From contig JBJENW010000088.1 of assembly GCA_051880395.1 (NCBI GenBank), positions 1-19,693 of the forward strand: a DNA stretch of 19,693 nucleotides. Reading direction: 5' to 3'. This document shows positions 8,268 through 14,517 of this stretch, piece after piece. Position numbers and translations under genes: made by a program. The stretch comes from JBJENW01 sp051880395. GTDB taxonomy: Bacteria; Bacillota; Clostridia; Lachnospirales; Lachnospiraceae. The notes beneath the pieces were generated by a model that saw nothing but the letters and a program-made list of their open reading frames with translations, was not told the origin of the DNA and ran no database searches. Position 1 is the stretch's first letter. Each line of letters begins with the position of its first letter.

Positions 8268-10448
8268 ATGGGAGAAACGAAGGAAAACCAGTCGGATTTG
8301 AAAGAAATAGTAAAGGAAATTGCAGAAAATAAAATTTTACTTCCAGATTTTCAAAGAGATTTTCGATGGAAAAAAGAAGAAGAACAGAAAAAACTGGTTG
8401 CGTCTGTATTGGCAAGAATGCCAATCGGAAGCATTTTACTGTTGCGCTCGGATCCGAAGGAATATGGTGCAAAAATAATCGGATCAAAAAATAAGAAGAC
8501 AGAGATTGCCGATTTGGTGGAAAAAGATAAGACGGTAAAATTTTTATTGGATGGACAGCAGAGAGTGACTGTTTTAACAAACGTTTTTTCTAATATTATT
8601 TTTGAGTCTTGTAAAAGCGTATCAGAATTATGTTCTCCAGCATTAAAACGAAGATTTTTTCTACGAATTCCAAAATGGAAAGAACTGTGGGAACAAAATA
8701 AAAAACATATGGAAGAAACAGAAGAGTTGGATTTATTCGGAGTCTGTCATTTTAAATTTAAATACAGTGATTTGAAAAAAGATCCAGAATTTTTATCTGG
8801 AGAGATCGAACAATACATCGAATGTAAAAGTTTTCTTGCATCTGCGAAGGAACCGTTTCATCCATATAAAGAATTATCTACGGAACTGGATGCCTATTGT
8901 ATGTCTCAGGAAAATGGGTATTATATCCCTCTTTTTTTGTTGACAGCAGACACAGATCAGGGAGAACTACGACGGGATAAAATTCTGGAGAAGATTGCAG
9001 CAGGTATAAAAGAAGAAATTGAGAGTACCTATGCCGGTTTGACAGATGAGGAAGAAAGATGGCAGTTTTTGCAGGAAATATTTGAATTGAAGCCGGAACG
9101 GAAATCTGAATGGGATACAAAAGAAAAAGTAGAAAGTCAATTAGAGGATAAAGAAACATTGTGGAAACGTGCGCTGGATGCATATTTAGATGCTTGTGTC
9201 AAAGAGTTGAAATTGAATCAGATTATTATGGATGCAGAACAGAGGAGCAGGGCGATTGATATTTATGAAAATATGAATCGTGGTGGTGTGAGTTTAAATA
9301 CCTTTGATTTGATGATGGCAAGAGTGGCAACGGTTATGACGGATTCTCTAAACGAATGTATGCAAAAGGAAATGGAAAGTGAAAGAGAGTATCCGCTTGA
9401 AGTTTTGCCTGATGTGATAAAAAAAGAATTTGCATCAAAAAATGAGTATAACGCAACAATAGAAACCAGATGTTATGACAGTAATAAGGACGAATTTATG
9501 GCAAAATACATAGATGTGTTTTTGGAGGTATTGTCCTTGTATTGTCATAATAAGGCATTCGTATCGAACGAATATAAATTGGAACATATTAAAAAAGATA
9601 AAATACTAAATTTAGAGCCAAAGGAAATTAAGGATAATTATAGACTGGCTTGCAGGGCGATAGACCGAGCCATGTTCTTTTTTCAAACGCGATGCGGAAT
9701 TCGATATTTAAGTGAAATCAATTATTCTTTGATGGTTGTGATCGTAGCGACCATATTTATGAAAGAGGAATACTTTTACGATAAACAGGTACACGATATT
9801 CTAGAAGCATGGTATTGGTCGAGTATTTTTGCTGGAGAATTTGATCGGGATCAAAATAAACAAGCGATTCAGCATTTAAATAAATTGACCGGAACATTGC
9901 AAAATAGACAAAATGTTGCGTGGATTAAAAATCTCAAATCTACCATTTTGAATATGACAAATTTTTCTGATAAAGAGTTTTTATTGATGAATAAAGTAAA
10001 TGAGGATCGGGTGCCAAAAGAAATTCTTCGAAATTATGTATGCCAATATTGGTTAGCACAAACTTACACAGACATGTTTGAACCAAATAAAAAAATAAGT
10101 GTTTTTTGTGATGAGGCAGAGAACTTAGAGGCACATCATATTATACCACTCGGTTCGGTGAAAAAAATGAAGGAATCGACAAGGAATTTGCGCAAAGATA
10201 GTAAAAATATTTGTAATTCACCTTTGAATTTTGTGTTTATTACAAAGGAGGCAAACAAAAGAATTTCTGCAGATTCTTTAGAAATTTATGCAAAAAGGAT
10301 TTGCGCAGGAGCAAGACAATCTTTGTGCATTAAATATAATAATGAAATGCCGGCAGGAAATACGGAGAAAATCTGGGAAGTATTAGAGGAACGTTATGAG
10401 GCTTTAAAGGGAAGTATAGAGAATAAATTGAACACTTTATTGCCATAA
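8268..10448 (+). CDS. sspE: SspE-like PT-sensing restriction effector (DUF262 + HNH/DUF1524)
   Basis: This 726-residue protein has the two-domain GmrSD layout. The N-terminal DUF262 domain carries LPDFQRDFRW (25-34), PIGSILL, and the hallmark LLDGQQR (93-99), then YENMNRGGVSLNTFDLMMA. The C-terminal HNH/DUF1524 nuclease carries EAHHIIPLG (His 623-624), NSPLNFVFIT (N654) and EANKRIS. In SspE the DUF262 domain has PT-stimulated NTPase activity and the HNH domain nicks incoming DNA. It follows sspA by 12 bases with GAAAGGAG before ATG 8268, so it is in the same operon. Its base composition is clearly more AT-rich than sspA (one sampled 60-base line of sspE, 9421-9480, has 17 G+C; one of sspA, 7741-7800, has 36), which suggests a separate origin. 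A type IV GmrSD enzyme for modified bases is the alternative. Confidence 0.88.
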   Translation: MGETKENQSDLKEIVKEIAENKILLPDFQRDFRWKKEEEQKKLVASVLARMPIGSILLLRSDPKEYGAKIIGSKNKKTEIADLVEKDKTVKFLLDGQQRVTVLTNVFSNIIFESCKSVSELCSPALKRRFFLRIPKWKELWEQNKKHMEETEELDLFGVCHFKFKYSDLKKDPEFLSGEIEQYIECKSFLASAKEPFHPYKELSTELDAYCMSQENGYYIPLFLLTADTDQGELRRDKILEKIAAGIKEEIESTYAGLTDEEERWQFLQEIFELKPERKSEWDTKEKVESQLEDKETLWKRALDAYLDACVKELKLNQIIMDAEQRSRAIDIYENMNRGGVSLNTFDLMMARVATVMTDSLNECMQKEMESEREYPLEVLPDVIKKEFASKNEYNATIETRCYDSNKDEFMAKYIDVFLEVLSLYCHNKAFVSNEYKLEHIKKDKILNLEPKEIKDNYRLACRAIDRAMFFFQTRCGIRYLSEINYSLMVVIVATIFMKEEYFYDKQVHDILEAWYWSSIFAGEFDRDQNKQAIQHLNKLTGTLQNRQNVAWIKNLKSTILNMTNFSDKEFLLMNKVNEDRVPKEILRNYVCQYWLAQTYTDMFEPNKKISVFCDEAENLEAHHIIPLGSVKKMKESTRNLRKDSKNICNSPLNFVFITKEANKRISADSLEIYAKRICAGARQSLCIKYNNEMPAGNTEKIWEVLEERYEALKGSIENKLNTLLP

Positions 10449-10456
10449 AAATAAAG

Positions 10457-10495
10457 AAACGCCTGGCAGAACAATTGTAGTTCTGCCAGGCGTTT
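10457..10495. terminator. Bidirectional terminator between sspE and the regulator pseudogene
   Basis: A perfect 16-bp stem (AAACGCCTGGCAGAAC, 10457-10472; GTTCTGCCAGGCGTTT, 10480-10495) has a 7-base loop. It begins 8 bases after the sspE stop and ends 25 bases before the pseudogene's stop on the other strand, so it can end both transcripts. Confidence 0.85.
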
Positions 10496-10520
10496 GATTT
10501 AAAACAGGAAAAAGAAAAGA

Positions 10521-11277
10521 CTACGGGCGTCTATAACGCGTTGACTTCCCACGTCCCTCCTGAACAAGTAAGTGTTTTTGTGTCATTTCTTTCAACAATC
10601 GACCACTAGCTGTCTGGCTGATTCCGAGCAGTTGCTCAACCTCTTTTCGCGTGATTGTTTGCTGTTTTTCTGCGAGTGAGAGTACAGAATCAATGGAATT
10701 GTTTGGCGCTATTTTGGGCTGTTTTGCGTTTGTTATAAAATTCATATTTGGAAGTGTGATCTTAAATGCGTGACTGGATGTTTCAATCCGAGGCTTTTGC
10801 GCACTGTTTGCGTAGGCATTAAAAATCTTTTGAATACCGGTTCCATATGCTTCAATCAATTTTAAACGGTAAAATATATTGGCCAGTTTCGCATTTCGGC
10901 AGACAGAAATTCCCATCAGAACGTCATCCAGTGTGATTCCGGAAACAAGACCACCAATGGAAGTAAATTCCATCCGGTCGGCATAGAGACTGATCAGAGT
11001 GCTTGCCTGGAAGGCATATTCCCGATGAATCAGTGAATTTAGGTGTCTTCAAATACAGCAACTTTGACTGTGTGAACACACTGGTCAGAGAGCAGTAGTC
11101 CAAGGTTGGTGTATACGCTGTCATGACTTAAAATTCCAAGTGTTTTCATTTGTGTGTCTCCAAAAGAGATGTTTCTGTCGGAGAATTTTTTTTCACTGTT
11201 TCAAATGTGAGTGTTTGTTCTAAAGAGCGCATTTCTTCAAAATGGTCACCGTCTGTTTCGCTTTCTTGAAAATTCAT
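10521..11277 (-). pseudogene. Decayed AlbA_2/HATPase-type transcriptional regulator
   Basis: Reading leftward from ATG 11277 (GAGGTG upstream), the frame opens MNFQESET, the normal start of an AlbA_2 regulator, but jumps straight to HFEEMRSLEQTLTFE, so the AlbA_2 core is missing. A run of eight A (about 11193) shifts the frame; the next frame continues FSDRNISFGDTQMKTLGILSHDS and LGLLLSDQCVHTVKVAVFEDT. At about 11040 a second gap removes the stretch up to NSLIHREYAF, after which an intact 3' part (to 10521) encodes the HATPase-like C-domain (MEFTSIGGL, KLANIFYRLKLIEAYGTGIQKI) and a winged helix (KEVEQLLGISQTASGRLLKEM). The residual 150-residue frame (10521-10973) could be made but lacks the DNA-binding N-domain. 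The family assignment is from memory of the conserved strings; the breakage is directly visible. Confidence 0.8.
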
Positions 11278-11309
11278 TTTTATGCACCTCACAAGAAAAA
11301 TATTCTATT

Positions 11310-11358
11310 CAGATACTAACCAATCTTGTCAATATCCGGTTAGAATGGTTAGTATCTG
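11310..11358. repeat. 13-bp inverted repeat, probable operator of the broken regulator gene
   Basis: CAGATACTAACCA (11310-11322) and TGGTTAGTATCTG (11346-11358) are perfect inverted copies, 23 bases apart. An extra half-site GGTTAG lies at 11339-11344. On the minus strand a TTGACA lies between the arms, in the position of a -35 box for the pseudogene. CTTGTC (11325-11330) also mirrors GACAAG (11358-11363). This looks like an autoregulatory site that outlived its gene. Apart from this, 11278-11449 holds no gene. Confidence 0.6.
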
Positions 11359-11423
11359 ACAAGAAAGGAAAAATAGACGGAAAAATTCAGAATAGTATAA
11401 CCAAATCTTACAAAAAATAGAAA

Positions 11424-11442
11424 AATCTTAGAATTTAAGCAT
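11424..11442. promoter_or_regulatory. Degenerate second operator copy upstream of the DndD-like operon
   Basis: AATCTT-N7-AAGCAT resembles the ATTCTT-N7-AAGAAT repeat with one mismatch per half. It is 31 bp upstream of the better copy at 11455-11473. The match is weak in AT-rich DNA. Confidence 0.3.
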
Positions 11443-11449
11443 AAAAAAA

Positions 11450-11478
11450 TAGACATTCTTAGAAAATAGGAATATAAT
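11450..11478 (+). promoter_or_regulatory. Promoter and operator of the DndD-like operon
   Basis: TAGACA (11450-11455), a 17-base spacer and TATAAT (11473-11478) form a good sigma-A-type promoter. The spacer carries ATTCTT-N7-AGGAAT (11455-11473), one mismatch from the ssp operators, ending on the first base of the -10 box exactly as O1 does. The two promoter regions match at 22 of 25 bases (534-558 versus 11455-11479 allowing no gaps). Confidence 0.7.
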
Positions 11479-11512
11479 ACTATTGAATGAGAATAAAAAA
11501 GGAAGTGAGAAG

Positions 11513-11692
11513 ATGCCTGAAAATTCAAATAAAACAAATCATGCAAATATCACAGAAGAAAAGTTGCGAATGTTGATGTTTGAAGTGATTGCAGCGGAAC
11601 GGAAAAATGTGCGGACAAAAGAAAAAACAGATCGGGAAATGGTGGTAGAGTTACGTAAGATTATACAAGGAACGATAAAGCGTCGCTACTAA
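11513..11692 (+). CDS. Small conserved-looking protein of the DndD-like operon, function unknown
   Basis: This 59-residue protein begins MPENSNKTNH and is mostly one charged helix, EEKLRMLMFEVIAAERKNVR followed by DREMVVELRKIIQGTIKRRY. There is no signal peptide, membrane segment or known motif. I place the start at ATG 11513, with GGAAG 7 bases upstream; an upstream in-frame TTG at 11483 lies almost on the expected transcription start and is less likely. It is the first gene after the promoter and is 66 bases before the ATPase gene. It could be a small subunit or adaptor of the ATPase. Because it is short and unrecognised, its reality rests on promoter, ribosome site and position. Confidence 0.6.
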   Translation: MPENSNKTNHANITEEKLRMLMFEVIAAERKNVRTKEKTDREMVVELRKIIQGTIKRRY

Positions 11693-11758
11693 AATCAGTT
11701 AAGAAACGAGTACAAGAACGATTCTGAGAGTACAGAAACAAATGAAGGAGGAGAGACA

Positions 11759-13777
11759 GTGCAGTTTGAAGAAATTACAATGTTTAATTTTATGCGCTAT
11801 AAGGGGAAAAACACAATAAAATTCAGTTGCGATCCGAAACGGAATGTGACGGTGGTGTTGGGAGACAACACTGTTGGTAAAACAACGATTGCGCAAGCCT
11901 TTCGGTTTGGACTATATGGTGTGATTCAAACCGAAAAGAAACAGACGCAACAGGATTATACGCTGTTAAACAAAGATGTTATTGCATTAATGGATGCCAA
12001 TACAAGGGGAAAAGTATCAGTATCTATTGTGATCCGGCAGGAAGATGAGAATCGCAGATATTTTTTAAAGAGAGAAATCGTGTATAAACGATCTTATCCG
12101 CGATTTCAGATCGAACCATTGGCAAAGCGTGTGCAACTATCCTATACTGGAATTTATGAGGGCGCGGGGGCAATCGTAGATGTAGAAGAAGGAGAAATTC
12201 AGACAGTCATTCAGGATCTGCTGCCAAAAGATTTATCACAATTTTTCTTATTTGACGGGGAAAAATGGAATGAGGATTCCGGCAGTGGGCAAAAAGAGGA
12301 TATCAAAGAATCGGTACATAAATTAACCGGTTTAACTTCGGTATACAATGCGATGTATCACCTAAAAGATATGGGATCTAATTCGGTGATGTCGCAATTG
12401 CGTGGGAAATTGGACAAGGGCGGCGGAGCCATATCAGACAGCTTGGAAGAAGATATCAAAAGAGAAGAATATCAGATCCAAAAAGAACAGGAAAAAATAG
12501 ACACCTTCCAGAAAAATATACGGCACGAGGAAAAGACGCTGGCTGAGATTGATGCATATCTGGAAACACATCGGGAAACCGAGATGGCGCAGCGTGCATA
12601 CAAAGAGTTGGAACGCAGTGTTGCCAGAGCGGAAAACAGTCAGCTTCCGGCGTATCGGACACTGGTGCAGAATTTCAGTGAAAAGGGGATGTTTTATCTG
12701 GCAAAACCGATGTTGGACCGCTGTATAGAATTGTTAGAAGAAACAAAGCAGGACCGCAAAGATATTCCGTATATTCGGCAGGCAAGTATCGATTATTTGT
12801 TAAAAAATCATCGGTGTGTTTGTGGTGCATGCCTGCAGGAAGGCAGTGAGGCCTGGCAGAATCTGTTACAGCAGCGCGAATATCTTCCGCCTGCAGATAT
12901 CGGTTCCCTGCTTGGAAACTTTCAGTCTACGGCACGTCAATGGAATAACCGTGGCGACGGATTAAAGGAGCAGATGCTAGAACAGGCCAGGCAGGTAAAA
13001 CAGAATCTGGAAAACTATATTGATCTGCAGAATCGTTATGTTTCCGAGGGGAAACTGTTGGATGAGAATGTTAATTTTGCGGAAAAACGAAAAGAAGAAG
13101 CAGACTGTAAGGCGCGCATCCGTCAATTAGAACGGGATCAGCATACTTCGGAAGACCGGATTGCGTCAAAGAAACAGCATATTGCGAGAATGGCAAAAGA
13201 GTTAGAAGAGATGGCAGTCAAATCCGAAGCAAATCGTATGTTTCAGGAACAGATTGACTGGGTGACAGCCCTGTATGAGCAGTTAAAAGAAGAATATCGT
13301 GCCAAAGAGAAAAAGACCTTTGTCAGTTTGAATCAGAAAATCCAGGACAATTTTTACCGGATGTTCCGCGCAAAGGATAAAAAGGTGGAATTGGATTCCA
13401 AATATAATATCAATATGCTTTACAAACAGGGAGAAGCATTTGCGATTGAAAAGAATCTTTCCGAAGGAGAAAAAGTTGCGCGAAATTTTGCCTTTATCGC
13501 TGCGCTGCTGGAATACGAAAAAGAATTGAAAACGGTGGGAGACCAGAATGCAACAACATTACCGATCGTGTTAGACGGACCGTTTGCAAAATTGGGAAAG
13601 GAAAATATTCAGTTGATTTCCGCTGTTTTGCCGCTTGTGGCGGATCAGGTGATTATTTTTATGCTAGATAAGGACTGGAAATATACAAATCTGGATGCAT
13701 ATGTCGGAGCAAGGTATGAGATTGTAAAAGAGGCAGAAGAAGGATATGCGAGCATTCGGGAAGTGGAGGTGGAGTAA
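11759..13777 (+). CDS. DndD/Rad50-like SMC-type ABC ATPase
   Basis: This 672-residue protein has the split ABC ATPase layout of Rad50 and DndD. Walker A is GDNTVGKT (35-42). QFFLFDGEKW (161-170) strongly recalls the 'FFFDGE' motif of DndD. A long coiled coil follows, interrupted near the middle by HRCVCGAC (C353, C355, C358), a CxxC hook that could bind zinc. A second coiled coil leads to the signature LSEGE (567-571) and Walker B LPIVLDGP (D606). The residue after the Walker B aspartate is Gly rather than the usual catalytic Glu; DndD also departs here. The start is GTG 11759 with AAGGAGGAG upstream. It lies between a 59-residue and a 166-residue gene and touches the latter without gap. It is not DndD of a standard dnd operon, since dndC and dndE are absent beside it. 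It may be a DNA-structure sensor serving the PT system. Confidence 0.8.
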   Translation: MQFEEITMFNFMRYKGKNTIKFSCDPKRNVTVVLGDNTVGKTTIAQAFRFGLYGVIQTEKKQTQQDYTLLNKDVIALMDANTRGKVSVSIVIRQEDENRRYFLKREIVYKRSYPRFQIEPLAKRVQLSYTGIYEGAGAIVDVEEGEIQTVIQDLLPKDLSQFFLFDGEKWNEDSGSGQKEDIKESVHKLTGLTSVYNAMYHLKDMGSNSVMSQLRGKLDKGGGAISDSLEEDIKREEYQIQKEQEKIDTFQKNIRHEEKTLAEIDAYLETHRETEMAQRAYKELERSVARAENSQLPAYRTLVQNFSEKGMFYLAKPMLDRCIELLEETKQDRKDIPYIRQASIDYLLKNHRCVCGACLQEGSEAWQNLLQQREYLPPADIGSLLGNFQSTARQWNNRGDGLKEQMLEQARQVKQNLENYIDLQNRYVSEGKLLDENVNFAEKRKEEADCKARIRQLERDQHTSEDRIASKKQHIARMAKELEEMAVKSEANRMFQEQIDWVTALYEQLKEEYRAKEKKTFVSLNQKIQDNFYRMFRAKDKKVELDSKYNINMLYKQGEAFAIEKNLSEGEKVARNFAFIAALLEYEKELKTVGDQNATTLPIVLDGPFAKLGKENIQLISAVLPLVADQVIIFMLDKDWKYTNLDAYVGARYEIVKEAEEGYASIREVEVE

Positions 13778-14278
13778 ATGGAGGAAGTATTTGAATTCTT
13801 TAAAAAGCCGATCAATATCACAGGGAAACATGCACGCATGGCAGCTGAAATGTGGGAACAGGGATGCCTGGAAAACAGTTATTTTTCCCGTCTGATCGAT
13901 CTGTATCGGATTGCGGCAGTGGTCGGATTTCGGATGAATCGGGTTGCAGAAGTCGATCATTCCGGAGATGACAAGAAAACGATTTTTTTGGAACAGATTA
14001 TGCGGGAAAAGGATAATCTGGAATTTTTGTTACAGATGATGCGCCTGTTAGAGTCAGTGGAATCCGGTCTTTCAAAGGAAGAAGCAGTGAAAAAAGCATT
14101 TCGTGACGTGGACAGTTTTGAAGAATTTGCACATGCTGAAAAACGGTTTCATTCATATGTACTTGGGGGAATAGAGGAGTTATACGAGCGGTTGGTGCAG
14201 CGGCGTGTGGAAATCGGAGGCGAATATGTGGATGAAAAGACTTCAAATCTCGTGTCGTGTATAGAGTATTTTTCTTAA
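13778..14278 (+). CDS. Helical protein of unknown function, partner of the DndD-like ATPase
   Basis: This 166-residue protein starts at ATG 13778, directly after the stop of the ATPase gene, with GGAGGTGG just upstream, so the two are almost certainly translated together. It is predicted all-helical. Its most distinctive stretches are INITGKHARMAAEMWEQG, YFSRLIDLYRIAAVVGFRMN and KKTIFLEQIMREKDNLEFLL, followed near the end by FHSYVLGGIEELYERL. I recall similar hypothetical proteins beside SMC-type ATPases but cannot name the family. It shows no nuclease motif, no cysteine cluster and no membrane segment. It could be a small accessory subunit like those that accompany SMC-type defence ATPases (LmuC in Lamassu is one such case), but no homology to LmuC or DndE is claimed. 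Confidence 0.75.
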   Translation: MEEVFEFFKKPINITGKHARMAAEMWEQGCLENSYFSRLIDLYRIAAVVGFRMNRVAEVDHSGDDKKTIFLEQIMREKDNLEFLLQMMRLLESVESGLSKEEAVKKAFRDVDSFEEFAHAEKRFHSYVLGGIEELYERLVQRRVEIGGEYVDEKTSNLVSCIEYFS

Positions 14279-14323
14279 AAATTTGTTTTAAATAGAAAAA
14301 TATAGAAAATAATCAAAAATGTA

Positions 14324-14352
14324 TTGACAAATTAGAGAAAAAGGGATATTAT
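14324..14352 (+). promoter_or_regulatory. Promoter of the tracrRNA
   Basis: TTGACA (14324-14329), a 17-base spacer and TATTAT (14347-14352) form a near-consensus promoter. The expected start, about 14359, lies at the very edge of the anti-repeat. A TATAAT at 14352-14357 is also present but gives a 22-base spacer, which is too long. Confidence 0.75.
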
Positions 14353-14358
14353 ATAATC

Positions 14359-14453
14359 ATATTATACCAAACCAAATTATAAAAGGTTGCTACAATAAGG
14401 TAGTATACCGAAAAGCTCCAATCCCATTCTTTTTAGAATGGGATTGTCTTTTT
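14359..14453 (+). ncRNA. tracrRNA of the type II-C CRISPR system
   Basis: The anti-repeat (14361-14396) matches the plus-strand CRISPR repeat at 30 of 36 positions, so its RNA would pair with the crRNA repeat read from the minus strand. The bases GGTTGCTACAATAAGG that follow the duplex core resemble the N. meningitidis tracrRNA. A nexus-like small hairpin GGTA-GTA-TACC (14399-14409) is followed by GAAAAG. A 12-bp terminator stem (14419-14430 with 14435-14446, TTTT loop) is followed by TCTTTTT. The predicted RNA is about 95 bases. The ends are predicted from promoter and terminator, not measured. Mismatches in the duplex at positions 27-28 would form the bulge typical of type II guides. Confidence 0.88.
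14419..14453 (+). terminator. tracrRNA terminator
   Basis: A 12-bp stem, CAATCCCATTCT with AGAATGGGATTG, a TTTT loop and a TCTTTTT tail. It also acts as the 3' hairpin of the guide scaffold. No clear promoter lies between it and cas9, so cas9 may depend on read-through or on a weak promoter that I cannot identify. Confidence 0.85.
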
Positions 14454-14517
14454 CGGGGAAACTTTTTTACAAAATCAGAGAACTGGTCCCGAAAGGTTCC
14501 AAAATAGGAGGGGTACT

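Noticed and set aside
8185..8580. 131-codon leftward open frame across the sspA-sspE junction
   Set aside because: It overlaps the conserved ends of two clear genes and is low-complexity hydrophobic, as expected from antisense of Lys/Glu-rich coding DNA.
11211..11420. A 69-codon rightward open frame across the inverted repeat region
   Set aside because: It is opposite the pseudogene and its promoter, has no ribosome site and no protein-like pattern.
11483..11512. TTG 11483 as the start of the 59-residue protein
   Set aside because: It lies about where transcription should begin, leaving no ribosome site; ATG 11513 has one.
11759..13777. Calling this gene dndD of a Dnd operon
   Set aside because: The ATPase motifs are DndD-like, but no dndB, dndC or dndE lies beside it and the neighbouring PT genes are of the Ssp type.
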